DNA of 64,000 nucleotides from Mucor racemosus (Eukaryota > Mucoromycota > Mucoromycetes > Mucorales > Mucoraceae), in the NCBI GenBank assembly GCA_027405735.1, contig JAPEHQ010000001.1:6510001-6574000 (forward strand), read 5' to 3'. Below the pieces are notes generated by a model. The model was not told the origin of the DNA. It made no database searches and was given only the letters and a program-made list of their open reading frames with translations. Within the stretch, counting starts at the first letter, position 1. Every line of letters starts with the position of its first letter. Position numbers and translations under genes: made by a program. Shown here in pieces: positions 11,503 to 24,200 of this stretch.

Positions 11503-12570
11503 CAAGGTAGATCTAATTGATAGCTAGCCTACCGTTTTTGTTTCAGCAAAAAGTATCAATTTTTTGTCGAAATAATCAAAATAATAATTCAAATTACAGC
11601 TTAGAATCTATACCAACTGAGTTCCAAAATCAAATTGTTGTAAAATCGATCGAAAAATGACACAAAAAACAAAACCATTTAAATGCTCATGAACTGCAAA
11701 GTAAGTTTACCTAGCGTATTAAATGGTTTTTATACAGTTTTGAATTCTGCATTCATTCAAACAAAATTCAAAAAAATGTTTCACATTAAAGTTTGCGTAA
11801 AATGCAATTGAAGTTTTGGAGGTTTTTGAAGATACACATCACTTTTTATAAGCATATGTAAAATATAACTAGTTGAGATGATGTGCAAAATCATTATTTA
11901 TTGGTCGAGCTATTATTTAACCTTTTAGCTGCATTGTTCGTAGAGAAAAAGGGATTTTTGTCAATTTTTTTTTCAAATTCAGGACTTGGAATGAGGGTAT
12001 ACAGGGAAAAATTGAAGCTAGAATCAAAGATATCTCTTTGTATACATTTTTGAGGATATCTCCACGAAAAATTGATATTTTGAAAAAAACTAAGCTGAAT
12101 CCGAGAGAGCTCAACGAGGTTGATGACATGAATGTAAAAAAAATGCTGCTCAATTTAACGAATATTTTGAAATCTACCACAAATAGTTCAAAAAAATGCA
12201 AAAAAAAAAAAAAAGTGATCCGAATTTTTTCATATTTAAACATGTTATAGAGCACTTCAAAAAAAGCAAGTTTCCTTATCAAAAAGCATTAGTATAGCTT
12301 AATTTTTTACAGAGATATTAAGGCTCAAAGAATTTAATTTTTAATATTAAAATACTTGTAAAAATCTGAAACATTAGCATTAAAAAGATTATGTCAACTG
12401 CTAGAGATAGGATATTTTTGAATACGTATTTTTTTGATGAAACTTGGACATCTCAAGTACATTGGTATATATTTTTATTTTGTTATCATTTAATGGGAAA
12501 AAAAAGATAAGTATGAATGAAAAATCGGGCCCAGTTTTCAAGGAGAAAGCAGTAAATCTCGCTCATATTT
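11503..12570 (+). repeat. Family D repeat, copy 1
   Basis: About 1.05 kb similar along its length to 26310-27350, 32745-33815 and the complement of 47375-48385. It contains a Lys-rich open stretch (12038-12250) whose translation includes ISPRK and LLNLTNIL. This stretch is also open in copies 3 and 4, but here its upstream part is shifted by a one-base deletion. Boundaries are estimated from where the copies stop aligning. No terminal inverted repeats or target duplications were found, so the class is unknown. Confidence 0.8.
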
Positions 12571-13136
12571 ATTCAATTTTCATAATACTACATAATATAA
12601 TGCATAAAAGTTTCGAAAAGCTTGTAATTTTAATTATACAAGCATTTTTGTATGTTGTATTTAAGGTTTTACAAGGCAGAATTACTAAATATAGCCTGTG
12701 TTTCTATTTTGTCGCATTTCATTTTTGCCACCACCGAATAGACAATGTACATACTTGAATGACGATAGAGTTACAATCCCGTTTAATTAACTAATAGACA
12801 ACTAACCTCCTGTATACATCTTTTTGCATATACCACTTCTTAAAATGTAGGATAGTGAGCATATGACAATCGATAGGAGCGATAAACAATAAAAAATATG
12901 TATATATGACGATAACTGATGTTTGTTTATTTTTGTTGGCGCTGTAAACCAGTTTTGATAAACAGCTTGCAGTGCGCACGCAAGAGTAGAAAGTTGATTT
13001 AAGGTTCAAGGGGGGGGAGGTACAAACAAAGGAGAGGGAAAATAGATTATATATTTCATTTTGTCATTATAATAAATCGACACAATCTTTGAATACTTAG
13101 TCATTGTTCACCTTCTTCTTTTCTTTTTCTTACAAT
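12571..13136. other. Upstream region of the MpaB-type gene
   Basis: Contains a G-run near 13010-13018. A pyrimidine-rich stretch (TTCACCTTCTTCTTTTC) lies immediately before the ATG at 13137, as before several genes in this window. No exon was recognised. Confidence 0.35.
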
Positions 13137-14377
13137 ATGTTTCTTGAAGTTTTGATTGCTGAAGCTAGCCAGCTACAATTACTTGGTGCAGCAAGTATAT
13201 TTTTTGGTATTTCTTACTTGATGTATGTCCGTTATTATCGTTATCAATTTGTTAAAAGCATTATCAAAAAATATCCTGATCCAAATATTGTATTGGAAAA
13301 CCATGATATTGCAATGGAGATTTATAGCAATATCTTTCGCAAAGAATTTCCTTGTAAGTATAAGACTATGTACTCTTTCGAAGGTATAAATGTATTAATA
13401 CATGAAATGTCAAGTGTTTGCACGTTCCTCCCTTGAATTTGCTTTATTTAAACCATTTGCTACACCTTCTGTTAGTAAATTACTTGTTTCTACTCGAGAA
13501 TTTCTAGATCGCTGTCCTCGTCGTGCTGAAGATACTGAGCTTATTCTATCAGAAATTATTGATGCATACCCTCGTATTCAAAACGAAATGCTCCAAAACC
13601 CTCATATTTCAGAAAAAGATATCTGTAAACAATATGAAAGACGAGAGGCATCCATCAACAGGCTAAATGAACTTCATGGAAAATATAATATCTCTAATGA
13701 TGATTATCTATATACATTGGTATTATTTGTAGCAGAACCTATCCGATGGATCAATAGTTGGGAATGGCGAAAATTGGATATTCGAGAAGTGAATGTAAGC
13801 TTTTGTTTCATATTTTTTATTATTTGCATAAATTTTGATATTAAAATGTATACACATACACAAAAAGGCTATTTTTAAAGTCTGGCACGAAATTGGTACC
13901 AAAATGAACATTAAAGATATTCCGGATACATTGGATGAATGGTACAAGATACAAAAGGAATACGAGTTTACCTCTGTCACTTATCATCCTGCAAATTGGA
14001 GATGCGCTGATCCAACGATAAAGCATTTAGGAAGAAGATTACCCGGATTTATGCTTCCATTATTGTATAAAATAATTCCATGTTTATTAGAAGATGGAGA
14101 ATGCAGAGCATTTGGTATCAAGACAGCTTCTAGTCTAATGCAGTTATTTTTCAAAAGCATTATATTCGCACGAGCCATGTTTATTAGATATTTTTGCTTT
14201 CCACGAGATATATTTGATCTACGAACACCTTTTTATCCAAATGAAAAGGGAAAATATATGCCACACTATACTGTCTATCATCCAGCTATTTACACAGAAG
14301 GTTATCGTATTGAAGAGCTTGGCCCTGAAAAGTTTATGCCAAAATGTCCAGTTTTTCATGGCTCACCATCATCATAA
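13137..14377 (+). CDS. ER-bound oxygenase, MpaB / rubber-oxygenase family
   Basis: Three exons, 13137-13353, 13415-13794 and 13868-14377, give 368 residues; both introns are GT-AG (61 and 73 nt) and frame is kept. An N-terminal hydrophobic segment (about residues 12-30, with FFGISYLMYV) would anchor it in a membrane. The rest resembles the MpaB/Lcp-type domain (formerly DUF2236), with FLDRCPRRAEDTELI, NEIHG-like NELHGKYNISNDDYLYTL and FVAEPIRWI as family-like blocks. Members such as MpaB are ER-membrane enzymes that oxidatively cleave lipid or terpenoid side chains; the substrate here cannot be inferred. The ATG chosen is the first in frame and follows a pyrimidine-rich leader. No neighbour suggests a biosynthetic cluster. 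Confidence 0.82.
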
Positions 14378-15022
14378 TTGAATTGCATGAATAAAATCTA
14401 TCTATTTCTTTCACGGAATATTGTTTTTTGTACTAGAGAGAGTGACCCAGACAAGACTAAAAAAAGACGGGTTATATGCCTCATAAACATGTACTAATTT
14501 AACAAATAAACACATCATCTCATATTATATGTACCAATTGTAGATGAGATTGTGCATGAGAATGTGCTGGTAGGTTCCACATTAAAACGAAAGAGTCTAA
14601 CCCCGATTTTTTTTTTGTGAAAACCTGAATTTTAAAGAGTTTTTTCATGCGTTATACGAGAAACTGATGGGTATCCTCTGGTTGGTTAGGTTTCCTAGCA
14701 TGCCAGGTTCATGCTTATATTTTTCTATCAATAAAAAATCTCAAATGAATGGGTTTAACCCTGACAACAAAAAGCATTATAACAATCACAAAATGTATAT
14801 ATTAAATATTATTAAGATTATTATTTTTTTCTGTTTTTTTTATAAAACTGTGTAAATTAGTAGTAGAAGTAGTAGTAGTAGTAGTATTAGTATTAGTATT
14901 AGTAGTAAGGGTGAATATTAATTCCATTATTAACAACAAAAAAAGAAAAAAAAAGAAGGGGAAAAAAAGGAAAGGTATATGTATAAATATTATATAGAAA
15001 TAGGATAGAGAAAACAGTTGTT
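14378..15022. other. Convergent 3' region with TAG/TAT triplet repeat
   Basis: Lies between the 3' ends of the MpaB-type gene and the PH-domain gene. It holds an imperfect (TAG)n/(TAT)n microsatellite at about 14858-14906 and an A/G-rich tract at 14936-14976. No additional gene is seen. Confidence 0.6.
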
Positions 15023-16672
15023 TTACTTTGCACGACCAAGTCTTTCTGAAGCTCTTGAATGTAATTGTACCAACGTGGCTGATGTTGGAGCACCACCTAA
15101 AGCACCACCAGCACCGCCAACACCACCAGCACCACTTACACCAGATATATGGCTTATATTTTCAAAAGAATCAGCAGAAGATGTTGTCGAATGTACTTTT
15201 TGAATACCATAAGTTTTATTTTCTGGAATTAGAGATAATTGACGAGATTGGAATTGCTGATGTTGTTGAGGCTGAGGCGTAGAAGGAGTAGTAGAAGAGG
15301 GAGATTTTGCTAAATCATTTGCGTCTTTTTTAGCTCTTCTAATTGCAACAACAAGTGCATTCAACCATGAATCCATATCATTCTCAGTAGACGCACAAAG
15401 AACATAACTTCTTTTTGGAATGATAATTTTAAAGCAATATTGTTTACTTTTACTAACAGGCTCGATTTCCAATGAATCGATGATGTGATGTAGAGGAATA
15501 ATTCGATGAGGTGAATACTCTTTATCATCTTCATAATATGCCAAAGTATCAGTTCGTAGCACAAACCATCGTTTTCTCCAGCCCTATTCAAATGCTTAAC
15601 ATAATGAACCGGGGGTTTTCTTGGTATACAAACCTTATTACGACCCAATTTCAAAAGATAACCTTCAATGAGTACTCTATTTCTACTTTCTTCGGATTGA
15701 ATATTTGCTTTATCCACACTATATTCTTCATCGTCTTCTGAACTTGCTATTCCTTCAATTACACTCATTTGATTTGTATGATCAGATGAAGGTGATAATG
15801 GATAAGTATGACCTAGAGCATATTCACTTAATGGAGTAGAATGCGAATTATTTGGTGAAATAGAGTGCCTTTTCTTTGGAATCTCAACGGGTTTAATTTT
15901 AGAAATAATTTCATTATTTGATGAAGAGGGAGGTGATGATCCCCCTATGGATTTGGCTGAATTATCATATGTTCCGCTAGACTGACGTCGCTGATTTTGC
16001 ATGACATTGGCAGCATGGTTTGATTTGTACGATGTAATGACATCTTTAGCAAACTCCTGGTCACGATCAATAGAACTGGTATCATCATCTGCGTCGTATA
16101 AACGTTGATCTTCCTTTGCTTGATTCACTAATTTGAACCAGTCATCCATATCTTTTTGATCATTTGCTTGAACATAATACATTCTCTTGGCTGTAACAAA
16201 TGCAAATACAAATTTATACTTGTGCTTTGATGTTACTTGAACTATTTTATGAACTTCATGTAAATCAATAATCCTCAACAATTTATATTCCTTGCTTTAT
16301 GGGTAAGTATTCAATTGCAAGAAGCAAATTATTTTCTCCTACCTTTTTGTCTTTGTACATGGCTAATTTTGTTGTTCTTAAAACAAACCATCGTTTCTTC
16401 CAAGTCTATTTAAAATAATATATAAATTGTCCATGTATAAAAACTTTTTTTTTTTTTTTTTTATAATATTGCATACATACTCTTCGTTTTTCACCTTTTT
16501 TTAACAAATAACCTGCTTTGAGCACTTTTTCAGTTTCAAGTAATTCTAAAGCTTCTGCTGACATTGGCTCAATATTTTGTTCATCATCATCATTATCACC
16601 ATCAGATAAACGATTATCGTCTTCATCTTCACTCATTACAATACGAGCATTTTTTGTATTTGATGTCGACAT
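15023..16672 (-). CDS. Tandem pleckstrin-homology (PH) domain protein
   Basis: Four exons on the minus strand: 16672-16481, 16405-16343, 16290-15634 and 15583-15023, giving 490 residues. An acidic N-terminus (many Asp/Glu at residues 15-35) precedes PH domain 1 (about 53-146: AGYLLKKGEKRR, TWKKRWFVLR, MDDWFKLVNQA). A Ser/Pro-rich linker follows, then PH domain 2 (about 295-391: IEGYLLKLG, WRKRWFVLRTD, MDSWLNALV). The tail is Gln-, Ser- and Gly/Ala-rich. Both PH domains keep the invariant Trp of the last helix. The KxxRWFVLR patterns suggest phosphoinositide binding, so a role as a membrane-recruited adaptor is likely; no catalytic domain is present. An intron falls inside each PH core, just before the WKKRW / WRKRW block. 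Confidence 0.9.
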
Positions 16673-16847
16673 GGAGCTATTCTATTAAAATTCATTAGTC
16701 TTTTTAATCTTTAAAGAATTTATACAAGGCAATTTTATTTTACATGTGTATGTTTCAATATCGATATTGGTTCAGACTTTTGTTGATTTAAATTGGACAT
16801 TTTTTATATTTGAGAAAAAAGCAAAAAAAGAAGAAGAAAAAGAAAAA

Positions 16848-16879
<32 letters not shown>

Positions 16880-17033
16880 AAAAAAAAAAAAAGCACATTT
16901 TTATTGCTAGAAACCCCTTTCTAAATGTGACACAGATTTACATGTACCCAAATGGCCTCCATTCATTATCAAAATAACTGTAATATATATTAATAAAACT
17001 CATTTGTATGTAATATTTATATATATACAAAAT
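16673..17033. other. Upstream of PH gene, downstream of hydrolase
   Basis: Contains a long A/G-only tract with repeated GAAAAA units and a terminal A-run (about 16818-16892). It should hold the promoter of the PH gene and the 3' end of the hydrolase gene, both on the minus strand. No clear TATA box or poly(A) signal was singled out. Confidence 0.5.
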
Positions 17034-20000
17034 TTACCCAGCACCAAGAATTCCTCCTACTCCAGTTGATTTCATTTCATTGCTTGTAACAATCCATTCT
17101 GGTATCATCATTCCAGTCCTTCTTGGTAATAAATGCCAGGCTGATTCAAATCCATCTCGATCAATACCAGATATTATAACAGCTGTAGTAGCTTTACTCA
17201 TTGGATGAATGAATATGATACCTATATTTAAGATATTCAGCATATATTATTACTAAAGGACCATTTAATAATGTACAAACCAGTTCCAGGGTCTTTGTAT
17301 AGTTTATCTCCTACTTTGATACCTGTTATAGCAGAAGCGCTTTTCTCAAAATCAATACTGCCACAAGGTTTTTCGGATAAAATTGATTCAATACGCTTAT
17401 TTTCATCAATTAAACCTAAATAAATTTGATATGGATAATCAACTACATCTGATGAAACTTGATTGTTGTACAAAATCATAGAATCGCCTCGACCATATAA
17501 ATACCAATCATGAGCAATTTGTAATGCTACATGCTTATAATAATGATCTATTGAAGATGGAATAATGATGACTAGAGGTTTTGTTGATTCGTACATTCTA
17601 TGAATTGGACCATAATTGGATGCATTACGTTCATTTGATTTTATAGTTTCCAGCTTTGAAAAAAAGTTCTTTTTTCGTTAACCACATGCTTCCAAATATA
17701 TACATCACAACTATGTTCACCCACCTTCCATCGCTTGCTCTTCTTGTCAAAGGTCAATGTTACACCACCCTTTGATGTATGATATTTCTCAAGATGGGAA
17801 AACTTATCTCCATCAATAATCAATTTGTTACAACCTCTGAAATATTTTGTGAATTGAAATGATGAAATATTGACAGTTTTCAAAGTTAAAAGCGTCTTTG
17901 AATTGTTGTCAATTGTTGTGAAAACACCTTTAATTTTGCCTAATCTGTAAGGAATCATCATTTGCTCAACATGTATTCCATGAACACTTCCATTTCCAGC
18001 TGGATTCACCAATGTAATACAAAATTCATTTAGTTCCTTTTTCTCTACTAAAGATGATGATTGTTGATCCAGAAATTGTTGAACAGTTTTATCATTGAAT
18101 ACTGTATCCCACCAATGTCCTTGACCGATTACTTCTGATGTTCTATATTCAGTAAATATTTACATGTATAAATACGTTGTCAAATTTCCATGTTTTAGAA
18201 AAAAAAAAATTTACTTTATGGCATTTGGTTGTTTAGTATGTCCATTTAAAATTCTAACGTATTTTCTCGTGTGTAACGGAGGTACATTATCATCTTCAGT
18301 ACCTACTCGTGGTAAAACTGCAACATTTACCTATAAATTAAATAATAATAACAATAATTAAATATGATAGTTGATCCTTCATCAAAGATAAAATCGTACA
18401 TACCATATTTGATAAATGCAGGTCATTGTTATATTCTGCAATAGATGATTCCAAGATCTATCAACATTCAATCAGTCTACGCTCTAGGTATATAGACAAA
18501 TTTAAATACAAATATACCCCTCTTAACCATGGATCACAATATGAATTTCCAACCCAATTGGCGTATGATACATAATCCTGAATCTTGATGTATCCAGCAG
18601 CCGGAATAACTATGTATTAATAATCAGTATATCATCACACGATTCTCCTTTTTTTCTACAAACCTGCAATGATCCTATCTGGGAAATGCACAGCTAAATG
18701 CCAAACGCCTTGACCTCCATTACTGTGGCCTATTTCAAATTGTTTACATATTAATTACAGTGTTTCTCATTTTAAAATAATAAAAGGTACCCATGACAAT
18801 TAATTTATCTATACATCCAATATTCCATTCTCGGTCATCTTGAGCTTTTAAAGTTTTTGTAGTTTCATGTGGTGCAGATACTATTATCTCCATAGTTTGG
18901 TATCAACTTTCTATCTATAATTTTCCATGAATATCATCATATACCTGTAACCCAGTCTCCGCTTGTTGCAAAATCCATGCATTCAAAATGAGGTGGGAGT
19001 AATTCCTGAATTTCAGCAAGACCCTTCAGGGATTTGAACACATTCCATGTACTTGCTCCATGCCAGTCGAAGCCCCTTTTTAAGAAACAATTAAAAAGAA
19101 AAAAACAAGTTTTTCAAGGAGAAATATACTTTACCATGGCGTTCTTCCCGTTGGAAATATGATCCAACAATATTTTTGTCTTGGTATAGAGTTTATCCAA
19201 AATGAAGAGTCGGCCTCAACACCCGCTCCATGGAGTGCAACAATAATGGGTTTATCAATATCAGAATTCAATAAATGGGGTCGTTTTGCCATTGCTATTA
19301 TAGAAATATAAAGACATGATTTATATCGATTTATATCAAACATAATTGAAATTTACCATATTGAACAGTGTTGTCATAGTCCAGGAATGTATATTTAAAA
19401 GCTGAATTTAACCAATCAATACATCGAACGCTACATGTAGCCCTAATTGCAAATTCATCCCCTTCTTTTCCATCATCATCAACTGCTACAATGACATTAC
19501 TTTCTTTAATTGCAAGACCAATGCGAACCCAAAATCGTAATATTTTGGTAGATGGTAACGATCCCCATTCTTTTTGAAAACTAAACGCAACAGGACGAAT
19601 CTGTCCAGGCAAAATATATAGCGGCATATCATCAATTATCAATTCTGTCTTGTATTCCATGAATAACCCATTTTGATTTCTGGATTCCAACGAATGATCA
19701 TCCACAATGCACAATGTAACTGATTTAACAATCATGGAATCATCACCAGCATTTTGAATGGATACACTCCCATACGAACTAGCAAATCCAATATCGTTTA
19801 AATAATCTGGCATCAATAATTCACAAAATGTGCTGTTGTCAGGAGTTAATAATCTAGGATTGGAAGGTGTAATGACAGCACAATCTTCGGGATATAGCAG
19901 CGCTTCATCTTTGGTTTCTAAACGAACATGGAATTGACATTGTGGAGGTGTTTGACCTCCACCAAACATACGAACGTCATGCACCATACGAACATCAATT

Positions 20001-20952
20001 GTGTGCTTTCCTTTTTCGAATTGAATTAAATGTGTAGTGGTATTATAACTGTAGCAATCACCATGGTAACGGTTGCCATGGACATAAAATTCAGAAACCC
20101 CGCTGATCTGAACGAAAAGTTGCATAGGTTCATGTATGATCAATATGCCTCTTGCCCATGCCTGATACTGCTCTATTGACCATCCAAATGGTACTCCATT
20201 TTCCTTCCATCTACAAACCAATATTGCATTAATTCATCTTCCCTTTATATTAAAGAAATCTGACCTAGCATTTCGAAAATCAATTGGACCTACTGTATGA
20301 TCAGTTGAACTAATCATAGTCCATCCAACGAAACCTCCTTCCACCAGCTCTGAAGGATACTTTGCTCCAGAAGAATATCTCAACTTTTGAAAACCACCTA
20401 TTCAAAAATAAAATAAAGTTTAGTAACGCATTATTTATCGAAAATAGATCGTTTTGGGCCCCGCATTCGACAGTTCATCGTCTTTAAAGGATTGTTTAAA
20501 AGTTTTAAAAGTACATGGAGCAATGAGAATTATACCAGAATAAACTTCAGTATCTGATTTACATGAACCTATTTTTTGTTCTGGTAAAAAGATGTTTTTC
20601 GGATCATAACAGTATATCTATTTGGAATGATACGTGATTTTAACCTATGGTTTCAGCTGTGTTGATTAGAAAAAAAAAGACGAAAGCTCTTTTAAATGTC
20701 AAAGAATGTTGCAGTAACTTGAAATACTTGACATATTGCTTTCTGAATTCGTTAAAAAACTCTTCAAAAACAATGAATTTTCGATTATAGTGATGAGACA
20801 TATAAAAAAAAGGGGCCCATTATAATAAAAATATTCAGCTCTAAAATATTACCATAGTTTTCTAAAGGATCTGCACCAAAGTCTTGTTCTCGAGTACCTA
20901 TAGGAAATGGCCCAAGTACTTGCCATGTCTTACTTAACGTAAAAATACTCAT
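17034..20952 (-). CDS. Large alpha/beta hydrolase (peptidase S9 / esterase type)
   Basis: Thirteen exons: 20952-20853, 20397-20265, 20210-19357, 19294-19135, 19075-18945, 18880-18791, 18729-18664, 18609-18518, 18457-18404, 18330-18215, 18142-17704, 17653-17281 and 17221-17034. They join in frame to 931 residues. The N-terminal ~390 residues (WQVLGPFPIGTREQDFGADP) form a domain found with such hydrolases in fungi. The hydrolase core begins near PIIVALHGAG. The nucleophile elbow is GHSNGGQGVW (Ser492); a likely acid is in GTEDDNVPP (Asp573/574) and a likely His is His608 in GQGHWWD. No signal peptide is seen, so it is probably intracellular. Substrate unknown. Intron 1 is 455 nt; the others are about 50-85 nt. 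It is divergent from the alpha-mannosidase gene. Confidence 0.85.
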
Positions 20953-21243
20953 CCAAAATAGTCGAGAAATAACAATAACAATAGAAAAACTTAAAAAAAA
21001 AAAAAAAAAGCTTGCACCTTTTTTTGGCTTGTTTGGTTACAAATTGCCGGCGATGAAGCAACAAGCGAGCAGCCCAGTAAGCAAAAGGTCACATTGATCG
21101 TGTGAGATTTATGCCTACATGATATAAAATGCGCCCGGGCAACATGTGATGTATGTTTGTTTATGCTTAATTGCTACTAAATTAAATCGCGTTTGAATAT
21201 AACTCTTTTTTTCATCTTTTATTTTTATTTTTTTATATAAAAA
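20953..21243. promoter_or_regulatory. Shared upstream region, hydrolase / alpha-mannosidase
   Basis: A 291-bp interval between two divergent start codons (20952 minus, 21244 plus), so it must hold both promoters. An A-run lies at about 20993-21009. A T-rich stretch followed by TATATAAAAA sits directly before the mannosidase ATG. No known operator was recognised. Confidence 0.6.
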
Positions 21244-24200
21244 ATGACAATTTACGGGCATCATCATAGTAGCCATGCTACTGTAACAGATAACCCACCT
21301 TTGGATAATGCACCTCGTGTGCCAAGAAACATTACTCATTCTCGCATTAACAATTTCTTATCGGACGGAGGTCAATTTCATGGAATGGGGATCCATCGTG
21401 GACTTTGGAAGCTGAGAAAGGGAGGCCCTCCACATGTAGAATTAAAAGTCTATAGTGTCCCTGAATTGAAAGTAAATTTATATATATATATATATTTTAG
21501 TCGTTTCTTTACTCATTTTTTTGTGTACTGTAGCGTATTACATTCAAAGTATGACTATTCGTACAAAAGATTCAGGAAAAATCACTAAAATAAGTTAAAT
21601 TGCATAAATTTCTATTTAGGATGCTGTTTCACAAGAATTCAAAGATTTCAAGCTTGGTCAACACAATTTTGGCCCCAGCTGGTCTACACATTGGTTTCAT
21701 CTTTCAATTGTTATTCCTAAAGAATTAGATGGGCATCAAGTGCAACTTCAATGGGATATGGGATGTGAGGGTATGGTATGGAGCACTGATGGTATTCCAC
21801 TTCAAGGCCTCACTGGTGGTTGTATGTATTAGCAAATCAGATTTTCTTGTATATAGACATTTAATTTGCATAAAACAAAATAGCGGATCAAGCTCGTCAT
21901 GATTATATAATTACAAAAAAGGCAAAATCAGGGGAAAAGTTTAAATTTTATATCGAGGCTGCTTGCAATGGCATGTTTGGTGTTGGTGCCAATGATGCCA
22001 TGGTAGCAGATCCCAATCGTTATTTTAATCTTGATAGAGCTGATTTGGTAGTAGCAAATGAACCTATCCAAAAACTATATCATGATCTCTCGTAAGCTAT
22101 TTCGTAATTTTATAAATATGTCATTTCGTATTTATCAAATTTTCGATACTATAGAATTGTTCGTGGTATTGCTTATGATACAGATCAAGATTCTTCTCGT
22201 GCTAGAAAGGCTTTATGGGTAGCAAATGAAGTTATCAATAACTTTATCGGCGATGATGAAAAAGCCATTCAAAAATGCCTTGATTTGACACATGAATTCT
22301 TGAGTGCTAAAAATGGAACTGGTCAACATCAAATTACAGCTGTTGGTAATTGCCATATTGATACTGCATGGCTTTGGCCTTATGATGAAACAAAGCGTAA
22401 AATTGCTAGATCTTGGTCAAGTCAATTAGACTTGATTGAGAGATATCCAGAATATGTATTCACAGGCTCTCAGGTACAGCAATACGAATGGTTAAAGGAA
22501 CTATATCCTGCTGTTTTTGAAAAAATTCAAAAGATTGAAAAAGGTGGTCAATGGGAGATCATTGGAGGAGTAAGTTGTTTAAGCATTTTGAACATGTATC
22601 GAGTATCTAAATGTCTAATTATTCACTTTTAGAGCTGGGTTGAGCATGGTATATAATAATATTTGTTTTGCTTTCGACAATTTGTGTTTACTAACATTAT
22701 CTACTAAATTTAGATACTAATATGCCAGTAAGTAATAACAAGGTCAGTGCATATTGATATAGTATTAACTGATTTATTATATAGTCTGGAGAGTCTCTTT
22801 GTAGACAAATGTTATTAGGGTATATGATTAATATGAAAACTATTAGACACATTTTTTAGACATCTAATGATTGCATTACCATACTAGCCAACGATTCTTT
22901 GAAGAACATTTTGGAAAGAGAACTCGAGTATTTTGGCTTCCTGATTCTTTTGGATATTCTGCTCAATTGCCTCAAGTGCTTTGTGAATCAGGATGTGATT
23001 TTTTCTTTACCCAAAAGCTTTCTTGGAATAACATCAATAAATTTCCTCTGTCAACTTTCTGGTGGACGGGTATTGACGATACCAAGATTTTAGCACACTT
23101 AACGCCTGCAGAAACGTATACAGCATCTGTAACTGCTAATGAAGTATATAAATGGTAAAGATTGATATTGAATATTGTTTATGTATATGCAAAATAACAA
23201 ACTTTGAAATGTTAGTGCTAAAAATCATCATGATATTGAGAGTTCTAATGAAAGTTTGCTGGTTTATGGGTAAATACAAATATATAATCCTTTAATTTCT
23301 TTGCTCAAATGAATGAATAAATAGACATGGTGATGGTGGAGGTGGACCAACACCTGAAATGTTGGAAAGACTTCAAAGGATGCGAAATGTTGATGGTTTA
23401 CCTACTGTAAAACCCGGAAGTGCAACTAAATTCTTTGAAGGTCTTGAAAAGAATTCTGATAGATTACAATCTTATAAAGGAGAATTGGTAAATTCAATAC
23501 CAAAATTATGAACGATAATGTGCTTATATAGATAAATTAGTATCTCGAATTCCATCGTGGTACATACACTTCTCAAGCCCTTGTTAAAAGAGGCAATCGT
23601 AAGGGCGAGGTTATTATCAGAGATGTGGAGATTTTAGCTACTGCAGCTAAACTTCTTTCAAACCATGTTGGAGTCAAATACAGGTAAAACAATATTTGTA
23701 TGATTATTATGGTTATTTAACCCTGTGTGTATATAGTTATCCATTAGAAGATATCAATCGCTTATGGAAGCTCCTTTGTCTCAATCAATTCCATGATTGT
23801 TTACCTGGTTCCGCAATTAATCTGGCTTATATCGATGTTCATAAGGTTTTACTATTTACTCATTAATAACAAACAAGCCCAATTGCTAATCAGTATTATA
23901 TATATATAGTTCCATCGTCAAGTAATTTCTGAATCTTCATTATTGCGCCATAAATCTCAGTCGTTCCTTATTTCTGAAAGAGTCAGCGATAAATCTTTGT
24001 CTGATGATAGTGATAATCAAGGAGTTATTGTATTCAATACTCTTCCCTGGTCTCGCTCTGAAGTCATTGTCTCTCCAGAAAAAAATACTAAATGGTCAAA
24101 GCAACAATGGAAAGGTGAATACGAGTATTTACTTGGTAAGTAATTATGTATTTACATGTATAAAATACTTTTTAACTGACAATTTTTCAGTGGAAAATGT

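Noticed and set aside
15511..15741. Plus-strand open frame across a PH-gene intron
   Set aside because: It overlaps well-supported PH-domain exons on the other strand and has no recognisable content.
20520..20610. Possible extra exon in the alpha/beta hydrolase intron 1
   Set aside because: It has splice-like ends and is open, but joining it to exon 1 (phase 1) gives a stop, whereas direct joining of exons 1 and 2 gives a family-like sequence (NYGGFQKL).
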